Positions 44,003 through 53,708 of a DNA stretch of 64,000 nt are shown here, piece by piece. This DNA is from JACRCG01 sp964524835. GTDB taxonomy: Bacteria; Desulfobacterota; Desulfuromonadia; Geobacterales; Pseudopelobacteraceae. The stretch spans positions 17,048 through 81,047 of the forward strand of contig CAZGEG010000022.1 in assembly GCA_964524835.1 (NCBI GenBank), given 5' to 3'. Position numbers and translations under genes: made by a program. Each line of letters starts with the position of its first letter. The first letter of the stretch is position 1. The notes under the pieces were generated by a model. It was not told the DNA's origin. It saw nothing but the letters and a program-made list of their open reading frames with translations, and searched no databases.

Positions 44003-45025
44003 CTATTTCCACTTGAGTGGTTTTTCGCTTGACCCCGGGGTAATACCCGCATCACCTTTCGGTCCGAATTCCGGTTGTGTCGCATCAGCGGGAGGGGTGC
44101 TCTCGGAAGCGCGACTTGCCGCCGTCTTCAGGAAACGGACCACGCACCCTTTGGTGATGCCCATGTCGTCACCGCTGATGGCCGCATAGCTCTGGTTCTT
44201 GTCAATCCGGTTGATCACCGCCTGTCCCACAGGCACCTCGTTGCGGAACATTTCCCCGGTGTCTTCATCCTTCACATTCTGGACGGCATATATTTCCACC
44301 AGGTCACCTTTGTTAAATCCGGCCTCGCTCCCCCGGTTAAACATCACCTGCCTGCCGGTCACCGTCAGAACCTTCGCCGGACGGAGAAGGGCGACAACTT
44401 CCTGCGAAAGTTTTTTTGCCATCTCCTTGGCCAGGGCGACGATAACCTCGTCACTCCCTGAAAGCTGCCCTATCCTGGCGTTCTCGATCTCTTCGGTTTT
44501 GGTAAGCTGCACGCTGGGGGAGTCGGGGAGCAGTTTGCCGGTTGTCGTATCGACAATCTGCACGACCGCTGACAGAAACAGCTTGCGGCTCAGTGAAGCC
44601 CGGCCGATCGACTGGTATTCCGCAACGTCGGACTTGTCCTCAAATCCGTCGATCTGGGGAAGGAAAGCGAATTTTGCGCCGGCCATCCTGCCGGCCTGGG
44701 CGGCATTTTTATCATTCGGATCGACCGCAACCGCGGCGAATCCCTGTTCCAGTTCAATATCGGCCTTGCGGTTCCGCTCAACCAGCTGAAAAACGCGGGT
44801 GGCATTCAGCGCAGAAATAAACTGGCTCTCCAGGGAATTTATCACCCGCTTCAGTTCGGACTGGCGATTCTTTTTCTCCGCCATTTCAATAACCGACGGC
44901 TGAACCTTCAGGGTGCCGATCAGGATGGTGTCCTTCTCACCAGTGCTCAGTTCGGCTGCCGAAGTCAGCAGCGGGAACAGCGCCGTTATGAGTACAATAC
45001 ACGCGATTCGAAGACAACTGTTCAT
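44003..45025 (-). CDS. CsgG-like exported protein
   Basis: 340 residues with a signal peptide (ACIVLITALFPLLTSAA) lacking a lipobox. The body resembles CsgG/curli-assembly N-domain proteins: QFISALNATRVFQLVERNRKADIELEQG, AGAKFAFLPQIDGFEDKSD and VVQIVDTTTGKLL. A C-terminal region (about 215-300) looks like a small beta domain, followed by a proline-rich tail. CsgG itself forms a secretion pore; here no curli genes are near, so the role is probably envelope assembly or LpoB support. Confidence 0.75.
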   Translation of the reverse strand: MNSCLRIACIVLITALFPLLTSAAELSTGEKDTILIGTLKVQPSVIEMAEKKNRQSELKRVINSLESQFISALNATRVFQLVERNRKADIELEQGFAAVAVDPNDKNAAQAGRMAGAKFAFLPQIDGFEDKSDVAEYQSIGRASLSRKLFLSAVVQIVDTTTGKLLPDSPSVQLTKTEEIENARIGQLSGSDEVIVALAKEMAKKLSQEVVALLRPAKVLTVTGRQVMFNRGSEAGFNKGDLVEIYAVQNVKDEDTGEMFRNEVPVGQAVINRIDKNQSYAAISGDDMGITKGCVVRFLKTAASRASESTPPADATQPEFGPKGDAGITPGSSEKPLKWK

Positions 45026-45040
45026 TACGTCCTCCCCTTC

Positions 45041-46156
45041 CTACTTGTAAATTACGGTTTCCGGTGCACCCTCGATACGGTCGTAGCTCTCTTCGAGTTT
45101 TTTCTTCTCGCCGTCGGCGATCGCCTTCTTCGAGTAGGCATCAGCTTCGCTCTGCTCCCTGTTTATCTCGATGTTCCCCTCGCGCTCTTTTCCCTCCATC
45201 TCGGTCTGCATTTTTGTCCTGGCGAGGTCGAGCTTCAATTTCTCGAGGGTGGAGTAGCGCTTGAGTCCATCTGCCGAGAGTTCCAGCGAAACATTCAGCG
45301 TCTGGCCTGCAAAGATGTTGATCGTACGATCCCAGTTGGCCAGCCACTGTTTGGATATTCTCAGTTGGTGCAGACCCGGTGCGGCGACAAAGCGACCCGG
45401 AGTCGACCCGATGACCGCTCCGTCCAGCTCAACCGAGGCACCTTCAACATTGCTTGTCACCGAAAATTCTACGACAGGCGCCGCCTTCACCTTTACATCA
45501 CGAATCTTCTGGATCTTACCGCCAACATTCTCAGCCACTTTGAGCGCCCCGGCATCCAGCAGCCTATTGATCATCTCGCTTGATTCTATCTCCAAACGTT
45601 CCACGACTGCAACCCGTTCTGCAACGGAAACCAGGTCACCATATACGGTGCCGCCCGCATTGCCTTCCAGCACTTTGACCGCAATCCGCAGCGTATAGAT
45701 GCTGCTTTTGTTGCTGGTTCCATATTGCGTGCCTTCTCCGCGGAACGTGCGAGTTTCATGGCCGAAAGATGTCAGGGATGCCATCACCAGGTAATCCGCG
45801 CCGATCATCTGGGCGATCCGCAATGCCGAAGCTCCCGAAAGAGACTCCTCGACCCCTCCGGCCGCTTTTTCAAGGGAACTGATGTCACGCTGCAGCGCCG
45901 GATCAAGATCGCGTGCCTCCCGGAACTTGGCCAGTACGACACTCCGATCGATCACTGAAAAGCCTTTCTCGGTCAGGCGGGTCGTCAACAGGTCGTTCAG
46001 CACATCCAGCCTGTCGGTGAATTCAGCACCGGCACGGTTCTGGATGAAAATTGCGGCACTGAGCGGTGCATCCGCCGCTTTTTCTGCGGACAGAGCGGTC
46101 AAGGGGGACATAATGGCAATAACCGCCATGCAGAGGGGTATCATGATCTTTTTCAT
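45041..46156 (-). CDS. Exported CsgG-like/PEGA-domain protein
   Basis: 371 residues with a cleavable signal peptide (MKKIMIPLCMAVIAIMSPLTALSA). The N-terminal part is CsgG/TolB-N-like: RLTEKGFSVIDRSVVLAKF and AQMIGADYLVMASLTSFGHE. A PEGA-type domain follows (about 230-295: FSVTSNVEGASVELDGAVIG, GLHQLRISKQWL). The C terminus is a charged coiled coil (about 305-355). PEGA domains are often surface or wall associated. Fifteen bases upstream of the CsgG-like gene. Confidence 0.75.
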   Translation of the reverse strand: MKKIMIPLCMAVIAIMSPLTALSAEKAADAPLSAAIFIQNRAGAEFTDRLDVLNDLLTTRLTEKGFSVIDRSVVLAKFREARDLDPALQRDISSLEKAAGGVEESLSGASALRIAQMIGADYLVMASLTSFGHETRTFRGEGTQYGTSNKSSIYTLRIAVKVLEGNAGGTVYGDLVSVAERVAVVERLEIESSEMINRLLDAGALKVAENVGGKIQKIRDVKVKAAPVVEFSVTSNVEGASVELDGAVIGSTPGRFVAAPGLHQLRISKQWLANWDRTINIFAGQTLNVSLELSADGLKRYSTLEKLKLDLARTKMQTEMEGKEREGNIEINREQSEADAYSKKAIADGEKKKLEESYDRIEGAPETVIYK

Positions 46157-46175
46157 ACTCTCTCCTTTCAGCTGG

Positions 46176-46201
46176 GCCTGATAAACAGGATACGTTACTA
46201 A
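46176..46201 (-). repeat. Short relative of the 80-bp repeat
   Basis: On the minus strand TTAGTAACGTATCCTGTTTATCAGGC joins the first seven bases and the last block of the 80-bp repeat, as if the middle were deleted. It overlaps the stop codon of the COG3014-like gene. Confidence 0.5.
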
Positions 46202-47631
46202 AACGTCGTAACTGAATTATAGATCTGCCCACCGGCCCTGGTCACCTGCAGAACGGTTTTGCCGTCGGCTTTTATGGTGACATCGGCATATGTCGTTCCT
46301 GCCGCCATCGGATGCTGCAGCGTCAGAGTGTAGCTTCCGGCGGGGAGTGTCGTCCGCAGTATCTGGGCGTTGGCCGGCAGGGTGAGCCAGCTCCGGAGAT
46401 CGGCGCTCTCGCTGATTATGTTCCAGACGTTGGAAGCGAATTGCCCGAGCTCTCCCATCCTCTTCTTGGCTTCGGCTGCGGTCACCCCTTTGGCCACCGC
46501 CCGGATAATCTGGCGAGTGGCAATCACCGGTGCCTTTTCCTTAAGGGCCTTGACCGCCAGGGCGCGCACGTCGCAGATCGGTTCGGTGCTGCCGATAAGT
46601 TCATTGCTGTTGAGGATTCGCAGCGGAGTCTGATCCGACCATTTTTCTTGGTAGATCGGGAAGGCTATGGTGATAAGGCCCCCCCTGCCAATCGGAATGG
46701 GAATCTTGATCTCGTGCTTCTGAGGTACGAAACCATCCTCGAACAGCACCAGCAGCTCGCCGGACCCAATGCCGTTTTCATCGATAAACCGCCGCTTTTC
46801 AATCGGGAACCGCTGCCTCAGTTCATCGAGGTCCTCCCGCATCTCAAGTTTTTCCGCCAGTCTCAGCACATCCTGCTGCAGGAACCGGTTGTCGGGATAG
46901 ATCTCCAGCGCCTTTTTGTAGTCGATGTAGGCATCATTGGGCTGCTGGAGCAATTCGTAGATGAATCCGGATACGTAAAAGGTGTACGCGTTCTGGAAGG
47001 AGTTCTTTACCTGGCCTGCCACCTCGTCCATCTGGGCATATTGGGTGTCGATGCGGGAGACGCCGTCAGCGCCGACTTTTTTCTGTTCAGCGGCATCGCG
47101 GCTCTTTTCCAGCTCCCTTTCAAAACGATTCAGAGACTCGTTCTGCTCGGCATTGGCACGACGTACCTCGACTCCGGCCCCCTCCAGATCTTTTTTCTGC
47201 AGGTAATTGAGCGCCTGGTAATGGTGCAGCAGCACCCGTTCATACCCCTCCCCTTCGTAAGGTATCGCGTTGTCGTTAACCAGGGTTGACGCCACATTGG
47301 CGCCGATGGCGGACGCACTGATCAGGGCTTTTTCGTCGTTCTCCCTGATTTTTTCCATCGAGGCCCTGAAGTCGGCCATGCTGACGTCGCTGTTGCCGAC
47401 CACCTGGGCGTACCGTCCCCGCTCCATGTTGTAGAGGATCAGATCTTTGCTTTGGCATTCGCTCAGCAGGCACTTCGATACATCGATCGGGGTTCGGTTT
47501 GTCATGGAGGTGATGAGAGGCTGAATTTTATGCGGGTACGCGGTAAAAGTCGAGGTGGAGGCGCAGCCTGCCGCAAGGAGAAAAACTGCCAGTGATGCAG
47601 CCTGCCTGCAGGTTTTAAGAAGAACGTTCAC
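46198..47631 (-). CDS. COG3014-type TPR lipoprotein
   Basis: 477 residues. The signal peptide ends LLAAGCAS (lipobox). TPR-like helices cover about 130-250 (VLLHHYQALNYLQKKDLEGA and ELLQQPNDAYIDYKKALEIYPDN). A C-terminal beta-rich region (about 400-477) resembles a carbohydrate or export domain. It matches the uncharacterised COG3014 group that is found beside lpoB-like genes in several proteobacteria (recall, not searched). First gene of the six-gene minus-strand operon; gaps to the next genes are 41, 15, 9, 55 and 4 bp. Confidence 0.77.
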   Translation of the reverse strand: MNVLLKTCRQAASLAVFLLAAGCASTSTFTAYPHKIQPLITSMTNRTPIDVSKCLLSECQSKDLILYNMERGRYAQVVGNSDVSMADFRASMEKIRENDEKALISASAIGANVASTLVNDNAIPYEGEGYERVLLHHYQALNYLQKKDLEGAGVEVRRANAEQNESLNRFERELEKSRDAAEQKKVGADGVSRIDTQYAQMDEVAGQVKNSFQNAYTFYVSGFIYELLQQPNDAYIDYKKALEIYPDNRFLQQDVLRLAEKLEMREDLDELRQRFPIEKRRFIDENGIGSGELLVLFEDGFVPQKHEIKIPIPIGRGGLITIAFPIYQEKWSDQTPLRILNSNELIGSTEPICDVRALAVKALKEKAPVIATRQIIRAVAKGVTAAEAKKRMGELGQFASNVWNIISESADLRSWLTLPANAQILRTTLPAGSYTLTLQHPMAAGTTYADVTIKADGKTVLQVTRAGGQIYNSVTTF

Positions 47632-47862
47632 GCCCGCCCCCTGGGAAAATCCGGATGTTCAGAACCTGTCTCTCCGGTGCAGTTCGACCCGGTTCTGTCT
47701 GTATGGGCGAACAATCGCCCAAATACGCGCCGTTGTCAATAGAGTACCTTAATTATTAGCTCCCACAAGCCGGGCATGCAAACTTCGGGTAGTATTTTAC
47801 CGCTGTTATTGCTATTGAGTGACGTGGACAGATCTGTCCAGGTATCTGAAAGGAAGGACTGG
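47632..47862. other. Divergent intergenic region with a perfect hairpin
   Basis: Holds TGGGCGA-ACAA-TCGCCCA (47704-47721), a perfect 7-bp stem without a T tract. On the minus strand TTGACA lies nearby but without a convincing -10. Probably the promoters of the lipoprotein operon and of the MFS gene. Confidence 0.45.
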
Positions 47863-49065
47863 ATGTCAACTATTACGGAAGGAGCGGTCCGGGTCGGCAC
47901 CCCCGAGTTCCGGCGCATCAACGTGGCTCTGTTCTGCGCCGGGTTCGTCACGTTCATCACGCTGTACGATGTGCAGCCGCTCCTGCCGCTGTTTGCACGG
48001 GAGTTCGGAGTTTCGCCAGCAGTGGCCAGCCTGCCGCTCTCGTTTTCAACGGTCGCCCTGGCGCTCGGCATGCTGCTTGCCGGCACCGTATCCGAAACCC
48101 TGGGGCGACGTCAGGTCATGACGGTGGCGCTTTTCCTGACCTCGCTGTTGGCAGTGGCGACCCTCTTCAGCCACTCGTTTGAATCGCTGCTGGGGTTGAG
48201 GCTGCTGCAGGGACTCGTGCTGGCGGGGGTTCCCTCGGTGGCGATGGCATACCTGGGGGAGGAGATGGATGCGCAGTCGATCGGCCATGCCATGGGACTC
48301 TATATCAGCGGCAATGCGATGGGGGGGATGACCGGACGGATCGGATCGGCGCTGCTCTGTTCGTACATGCCGTGGCATACGGCCATTGCCCTGATCGGTG
48401 TCATCAGCCTGCTGCTCAGTCTGGTTTTTCTGAAAGCGCTCCCCCCCTCCACCAACTTCCAGCAGCGCCCATTCCGGATCCGCTACCTGTTCACGTCGCT
48501 GTACCAGCACCTGCACGATCCGGGGCTGCTCTGTCTGTACGCGCTCGCCTTCCTTTCCATGGGAGGGTTCGTCTCGCTCTACAACTACATCGGCTTCCGC
48601 CTGTTGGCCGCGCCCTACAGCCTCAGCCAGTTTCAGGTCAGCCTGATCTTTCTCGTCTATCTGCTCGGTTCGTTCAGTTCGGGGGTGGTCGGCAGCCTGA
48701 TTCACCGTTTCGGCCGGCCGTTCATGATCCGGTTGACCCTGTCGGTCATGCTGGCGGGGACGCTGATCACGCTCTCCGGATCGCTGCCGGCCATTGTCGC
48801 CGGGGTGGGGGTTTTTACCTGCGGGTTCTTCAGCGCCCATGCCATAGCGTCCAGCTGGGTCGGACGGCGCGCCCGGACCGCCAAAGCCCAGGCATCTTCG
48901 CTCTACCTGTTTTCCTACTATCTCGGTTCAAGCATATCCGGCACGGCGGGGGGGCTGTTCTGGCAGCATTTCGGCTGGAACGGGGTGGCGGCGATGATCT
49001 CGCTATTGACGGTGGCAGCTTTGGGGGTAGCCGCACTGCTGCTGCGGATGCCGGTCGTGGAATAG
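47863..49065 (+). CDS. MFS transporter, YnfM-like
   Basis: A 400-residue major facilitator with about 12 transmembrane helices. The loop GTVSETLGRRQVMT between helices 2 and 3 is the MFS signature A position, and SSGVVGSLIHRFGRP is its repeat in the second half. The pattern is closest to YnfM-type efflux proteins of unknown substrate. ATG 47863 follows AAGGAAGG; the longer frame from 47776 has no ribosome site. Confidence 0.88.
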   Translation: MSTITEGAVRVGTPEFRRINVALFCAGFVTFITLYDVQPLLPLFAREFGVSPAVASLPLSFSTVALALGMLLAGTVSETLGRRQVMTVALFLTSLLAVATLFSHSFESLLGLRLLQGLVLAGVPSVAMAYLGEEMDAQSIGHAMGLYISGNAMGGMTGRIGSALLCSYMPWHTAIALIGVISLLLSLVFLKALPPSTNFQQRPFRIRYLFTSLYQHLHDPGLLCLYALAFLSMGGFVSLYNYIGFRLLAAPYSLSQFQVSLIFLVYLLGSFSSGVVGSLIHRFGRPFMIRLTLSVMLAGTLITLSGSLPAIVAGVGVFTCGFFSAHAIASSWVGRRARTAKAQASSLYLFSYYLGSSISGTAGGLFWQHFGWNGVAAMISLLTVAALGVAALLLRMPVVE

Positions 49066-49069
49066 ACCA

Positions 49070-50962
49070 CTACCCTTTCTGGCTCTCCAGCTCATCCCAG
49101 CGCAGGAAGGCCGCTTCCAGCTCTTGCTCCAGCCCGGCCAGGCGGGCATTCAGGACCGCCACTTCTCCTCCGGCGCTCTTGTAGAAATCAGGATCGGCAA
49201 GCCGGGCATGCAGCTCCGCCTGTTCCTTCTCGATGGCCGCGATCCTTTCCGGCAGCGCCTCCAGTTCGCGCTGGTCATTGAATGAGAGTTTGCGGACCTT
49301 CTCTTTCTGAGGTTTTCCCTTTTCCGGCGCCGTTTTCTGCGCCGCCTGGATTGCGGCTGTTGCCTCCGCCGCCGCCTGATTCAGCCAGTCGTCATATCCG
49401 CCGACAAACTCCTGTACCGTACCGTCGCCGGAGAGCACCAGTGTGCTCGACACGACATTATTGAGGAATTCGCGATCGTGGCTGACCAGCAGCAGCGTGC
49501 CGGGATATTCCATCAGCAGGTCCTCCAGCAGGTCGAGCGTCTCGGCATCCAGGTCGTTGGTCGGTTCATCCATGACCAGGATATTGGACGGCTTGGTGAA
49601 CAGTTTTGCCAGCAGCAGCCGGTTGCGCTCGCCGCCGGAAAGGATGCTGACCGGGGAGCGGGCCCGCTCCGGTGAGAAGAGGAAGTCCTGCAGATAGCCG
49701 ATGATGTGGCGCGACTGGCCGTTGATGATCAGGGTGTCGTTTCCCTCCCCGACATTCTCCTGCACGCTTTTGTCCATATCCAGCTGTTCGCGCAGCTGGT
49801 CGAAATAGATCACTTCGCGGCGGGTTCCCAGCTTGACCTCTCCCTGCTGCGGCTCCAGTTCGCCCAGCAGCAGGCGGAGCAGGGTCGTCTTGCCCGAACC
49901 GTTCGGGCCGATGATTCCGATCCGGTCGCCGCGCATGATCGTGGTGGAGAGGTTCGTGACAATAGGGCGGCCGTCGTAGGCAAAGGTCACGCCGGTAGCC
50001 TCGGCCACCAGCGCGCCGGAGCGGTCCGCCACCTGCAGCTGTATTTTGGCGGTACCCTGCCGTTCACGCCGTTGGCGGGATTCTTCACGCAGTTTCTTCA
50101 GCGCCCGGACTCTCCCCTCGTTACGGGTGCGGCGGGCCTTGATCCCCTGTCTGACCCAGACCTCTTCCTGGGCCAGTTTCTTGTCGAACAGCGCCTGGCG
50201 GGAAATTTCCGCCTCCAGCAGCGCCTCGCGCCGCTCCACGAATTCGTCGTAGCCGCAGGAGAAGGCGTAGATCCGCCCCCGGTCCATTTCCGCCACCCGG
50301 TTGGCCAGCCGCCGGGCAAAGGCGCGGTCATGGGTCACGAACAGCACCGTCCTGACGTTTTTGGCGAGGAACTCCTCCAGCCAGAGGATCGTGTCGATGT
50401 CGAGGTGATTGGTCGGCTCGTCCAGGATCAGGATGTCCGGGTTGGATACCAGCGCGCGGGCCAGCAGCACCCGGCGCTTGGTGCCCCCGGAGAGCTCGGT
50501 GAATTCCGCCTCGGCGTCCAGGTCCAGCCGGTTCAGCACCCGTTCCACCTCCTGGTGCAGGTTCCAGCCGTCGTTCTCCTCCAGCTCTTTCTGCAGCGTT
50601 TCCAGGCGATCCAGCAGCTTCTGGCTGTGGTCGTGCGCCATCTGGTGGCTGACGTGATGGTACTCCGCCAGCACGGCTGCGGCCGTGCCCATGCCGGATG
50701 CGACCACGTCAAAGACGTTCCCGGTCAATCCCTGCGGCACGTCCTGGGTAAGCGCGGCCACCTTGAGCCCCTGCTGCCGCTGAACCTCGCCCCCCTCCGG
50801 AGTCAGTTCGCCGCCGATCAGCTTCAGCAGCGTCGATTTGCCGCTGCCGTTGCGTCCCATCAGACAGAGCCGGTCGCCCGCCTCGATCTGCAGGCTGATG
50901 CCGTTGAAAATAGGGGGGCCGCCGAAGGCCAGGGTTATGTCGCGAAGGGATATTAGTGCCAC
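49070..50962 (-). CDS. uup: ABC-F ATPase, Uup-like
   Basis: 630 residues with two ATPase domains and no membrane part. Walker A is GRNGSGKST and GPNGSGKTT. The signatures are LSGGTKRR and LSGGERNR, and each domain has LDEPTNHLD or MDEPTNDLD. A C-terminal coiled coil (about 560-630) is the Uup hallmark and can bind DNA. Uup and related ABC-F proteins act at the ribosome or on branched DNA. GTG start after GAGGT. Convergent with the MFS gene, only 4 bp apart. Confidence 0.9.
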   Translation of the reverse strand: MALISLRDITLAFGGPPIFNGISLQIEAGDRLCLMGRNGSGKSTLLKLIGGELTPEGGEVQRQQGLKVAALTQDVPQGLTGNVFDVVASGMGTAAAVLAEYHHVSHQMAHDHSQKLLDRLETLQKELEENDGWNLHQEVERVLNRLDLDAEAEFTELSGGTKRRVLLARALVSNPDILILDEPTNHLDIDTILWLEEFLAKNVRTVLFVTHDRAFARRLANRVAEMDRGRIYAFSCGYDEFVERREALLEAEISRQALFDKKLAQEEVWVRQGIKARRTRNEGRVRALKKLREESRQRRERQGTAKIQLQVADRSGALVAEATGVTFAYDGRPIVTNLSTTIMRGDRIGIIGPNGSGKTTLLRLLLGELEPQQGEVKLGTRREVIYFDQLREQLDMDKSVQENVGEGNDTLIINGQSRHIIGYLQDFLFSPERARSPVSILSGGERNRLLLAKLFTKPSNILVMDEPTNDLDAETLDLLEDLLMEYPGTLLLVSHDREFLNNVVSSTLVLSGDGTVQEFVGGYDDWLNQAAAEATAAIQAAQKTAPEKGKPQKEKVRKLSFNDQRELEALPERIAAIEKEQAELHARLADPDFYKSAGGEVAVLNARLAGLEQELEAAFLRWDELESQKG

Positions 50963-51041
50963 GGATACCTCATGAATTAATTTTTACTGGCGAACTTTTT
51001 TAAACACAGAACGAAACAGGGGAAATATGCAAGTTCAACTT

Positions 51042-51260
51042 TTAAATTTCCCCGATCCACTCAAATCTTGGTACCATCCGCCCGGCAACCGGCACATCCT
51101 CCATAAACATGCCGAGCGGGCGAACCCACAACGAATGGTCACCGTAGAGTTTGCGGTAGACCACCATCTCCTCTTCCGTTTCGCTGTGATAGGCAACGTC
51201 AATCACTTCGTACTCATTGCCCTTGTAATGCCGGTAACGTCCACCTCTGACTACTGTCAC
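51042..51260 (-). CDS. DUF1653 protein
   Basis: 72 residues matching DUF1653: GGRYRHYKGNEYEVIDVAYHSET, VVYRKLYGDHSLWVRPLGMF and PRFEWIG. A small beta-rich domain of unknown function, common in bacteria. Separated from the nfu-like gene upstream by a terminator hairpin. Confidence 0.88.
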   Translation of the reverse strand: MTVVRGGRYRHYKGNEYEVIDVAYHSETEEEMVVYRKLYGDHSLWVRPLGMFMEDVPVAGRMVPRFEWIGEI

Positions 51261-51278
51261 GACACCCTCCCGATAATA

Positions 51279-51316
51279 ACAAACGCTCCGTCAGTATTAC
51301 CCGAAGGAGCGTTTGT
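51279..51316 (-). terminator. Terminator hairpin after the nfu-like gene
   Basis: Perfect 11-bp stem ACAAACGCTCC / GGAGCGTTTGT with a 16-base loop. On the minus strand it is followed by TATTATC, a weak T tract. Confidence 0.68.
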
Positions 51317-51339
51317 ACTCAACATTATAGGTACGCGAA

Positions 51340-51561
51340 TCAGACCTGTACGACTTCCTTGACACCCGGAATCTGTGCCATCATGGCGCGTTCAATCCCC
51401 ATCTTCAGCGTCATGGTGGACATCGGGCAGCTGCCGCAGGCACCTTTCAGTCTCACCTTTACGATGCCGTCTTCAGTGATTTCAACTAGTTCCACATCGC
51501 CGCCATCGGCCTGCAGACCGGGACGTACCTGCTCAAGAACTTTCAGTACTTCTTCTTTCAT
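51340..51561 (-). CDS. NifU C-terminal-domain (Nfu) iron-sulfur scaffold
   Basis: 73 residues that are just the Nfu domain: VRPGLQADGGDVELVEITED and GACGSCPMSTMTLKMGIE. The CxxC pair binds a [4Fe-4S] cluster for transfer to client proteins; LipA, the glycosylase and others in this window are possible clients (inference). AGGAG precedes the ATG. Confidence 0.92.
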   Translation of the reverse strand: MKEEVLKVLEQVRPGLQADGGDVELVEITEDGIVKVRLKGACGSCPMSTMTLKMGIERAMMAQIPGVKEVVQV

Positions 51562-51602
51562 CTGTTAATCTCCTTTGTATGTGGTGTTGCTCATCAAGTC
51601 TG

Positions 51603-52997
51603 TCATTTCGGCAGCCCCGGTTCGGTCAGATGCTCCGGCCGCATGATCCGGTCCAGCTCATCGGCCGCCATCAATCCCTGTTCCAGCACGATTTCACGGA
51701 TGCTCCGCCCGCTGGCGACCGATTCCTTGGCGATGGCTGCCGAGGCGTTGTAGCCGATGTACGGCGCCAGTACCGTCACCAGGCCGAGAGAATCCTCCAG
51801 ATAGCGACGACAGCTGGCTTCGTTGGCTGTTATCCCTTTTATACAGGAATTAGTGAACTTCTGCACGCAATTCTTGAGCAATTCCATTGAAAAAGTCAGA
51901 TTCCAGGAGATCAGCGGCATCATGACATTCAGCTCCAGCTGCCCCGCCTGGGCCGCCAGCAGCACCGCCTGGTCGCATCCCATCACCTGAAAGCAGACCA
52001 TGTTGGTCATCTCGGCCATGGATGGGTTGATCTTCCCCGGCATGATTGATGAACCGGGCTGGATGGCGGGGAGACGGACTTCGTCGAAGCCGGTGCGGGG
52101 GCCCGACGCCAGCAGGCGCAGGTCGTTGGCGATCCTCCCGAGGTTGACCGCCGTACGGCGCAGGGCTGAAGAAAGGGCCAGGAACGGGTCCATGTTCTGC
52201 ATCGCTTCGAACAGGTCGGGGGAAGCGATCAGTGGGAAGCCGGTAGCAACGGTCAATTCCTCGATGATGCCCGTAATATAGGCCGGTTCTGCATTCAGGC
52301 CGGTACCGACGGCGGTGCCGCCGATTCCCAGTTCCAGCAGCGCCGGAATGCACGCCTCCAGCCCCTCCCGGTTTTTGCGGACCGCGGCGGCATAGGCGCC
52401 GAACTCCTGCCCCATGCGGATCGGAACGGCATCCTGCAGGTGGGTGCGCCCCGATTTGAGAATATGGTCAAACTCCCGGGCCTTGGCGGTCAGGGCCAGT
52501 TCCAGCCCTTCGAGCACCTCCAGCAGCGGGTCGAGCATCTCCAGCGAGGCCAGGCGCATGGCGGTCGGGATGACATCGTTGGTGGATTGGGCCATGTTGA
52601 CGTGGTCATTGGGGTGGAGGGTTGAAAAATCGCCCCGCCGGCGCCCCAGAATTTCCAGAGCGCGGTTGGCCAGAACCTCGTTGACGTTCATGTTGTGCGA
52701 TGTTCCTGCGCCGGCCTGGAAGGGGTCGACGACGAACTGGTCGGCAAGTCCCCCGGCGAGGACTTCATCCGCTGCGGCCACGATGGCTGTGCCGATCTCT
52801 TCTGAAAGCCTCCCGGTGCCCATGTTTGCCCGGGCGGCGCATTTTTTTATGATCACCACCGCCCAGACAAAAGCAGGGTGCGGCTTGAGGCCGGAGATGG
52901 GAAAATTTTCGACGGCCCGCGCGGTCTGTGCTCCGTAATATGCCGATGCGGGAACTTCCATGCTTCCCAGGGTGTCTGTTTCGATACGTGTTGTCAT
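51603..52997 (-). CDS. aspA: Aspartate ammonia-lyase
   Basis: A 464-residue member of the fumarase/aspartase superfamily. It has the signature GSSIMPGKINP and the substrate-binding blocks AGAGTSHNMNVNEV and HPNDHVNMAQSTND. RTHLQDAVPIRMGQEFGAY reads DAVP, as in aspartases, where class II fumarases have DATP. It converts aspartate to fumarate and ammonia. GAGGTGAGCC precedes the ATG. Confidence 0.88.
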   Translation of the reverse strand: MTTRIETDTLGSMEVPASAYYGAQTARAVENFPISGLKPHPAFVWAVVIIKKCAARANMGTGRLSEEIGTAIVAAADEVLAGGLADQFVVDPFQAGAGTSHNMNVNEVLANRALEILGRRRGDFSTLHPNDHVNMAQSTNDVIPTAMRLASLEMLDPLLEVLEGLELALTAKAREFDHILKSGRTHLQDAVPIRMGQEFGAYAAAVRKNREGLEACIPALLELGIGGTAVGTGLNAEPAYITGIIEELTVATGFPLIASPDLFEAMQNMDPFLALSSALRRTAVNLGRIANDLRLLASGPRTGFDEVRLPAIQPGSSIMPGKINPSMAEMTNMVCFQVMGCDQAVLLAAQAGQLELNVMMPLISWNLTFSMELLKNCVQKFTNSCIKGITANEASCRRYLEDSLGLVTVLAPYIGYNASAAIAKESVASGRSIREIVLEQGLMAADELDRIMRPEHLTEPGLPK

Positions 52998-53255
52998 GGC
53001 TCACCTCATTGATTTCAGCTGCATCCACTATATTGATTCTCACAGATGTGAATCACGCATTACAGCAGCATTGTATGAGAATCCTGTAAGGTTATCAACT
53101 GTTTATCTCGCCGGCCTCTGTTTTTCTGTTGTTCTGTGTTGTCTGCACTGGTATGATGGGCGCCGGTTGACGTGGTGGCGTTGCATTTCCCTGCCGACCT
53201 GCCAAGACTCAAGCATATATTTGACTATTATTAAACCGAAGGAGTACACAGATTT
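52998..53255. other. Intergenic region, nothing recognised
   Basis: A 258-bp divergent gap between aspA and a small gene. No repeat, RNA or promoter stands out; AAGGAG before 53256 is the only clear signal. Confidence 0.4.
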
Positions 53256-53591
53256 ATGTCATTGTCATTGATTGACGTACCCAAAGATGCCGAGGTTCTG
53301 AGCCTGCTCATCGAGAAAACGCTGAGCAACGGAATGCTGGTCGAGGTTTATCTTGTCAAGTATCCCCGCCAGTATGAGGCGGCCCTCTTTATCGGAGGGC
53401 ATTACAAGCCCGGTCCTCCTCTCCCGCGGCCACTCGAAAATCCGACCGAAGCGGCAGCCTATTGGATGGGAGTGCGGCCAAAAGCTGGATTGAGCCAGGA
53501 GGAGGGTGATGAAATCCTGGGAGCGGTGAATGTGCAGAACAGAATGCATCACATCAATTTTATAGATAAATGGGGCGTTGTTGAAGATTAA
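53256..53591 (+). CDS. Hypothetical protein (111 aa)
   Basis: Unrecognised cytosolic protein. AAGGAG precedes the ATG and codon use matches its neighbours, so it is probably real. Visible features: a proline-rich loop (YKPGPPLPRPLENPTEAAAY) in the middle and no membrane segment. Single-gene unit by position. Confidence 0.65.
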   Translation: MSLSLIDVPKDAEVLSLLIEKTLSNGMLVEVYLVKYPRQYEAALFIGGHYKPGPPLPRPLENPTEAAAYWMGVRPKAGLSQEEGDEILGAVNVQNRMHHINFIDKWGVVED

Positions 53592-53708
53592 AGGTTAGAG
53601 GTGCGTTCCGGGTGCCGGCAAGCGCATCCGGTTTCTCCCAACGGATTCTTTCCGGATCACCGTCACACATTCCGCAGGTATACTCAGAATAAATAACCGG
53701 CGGTGTTT

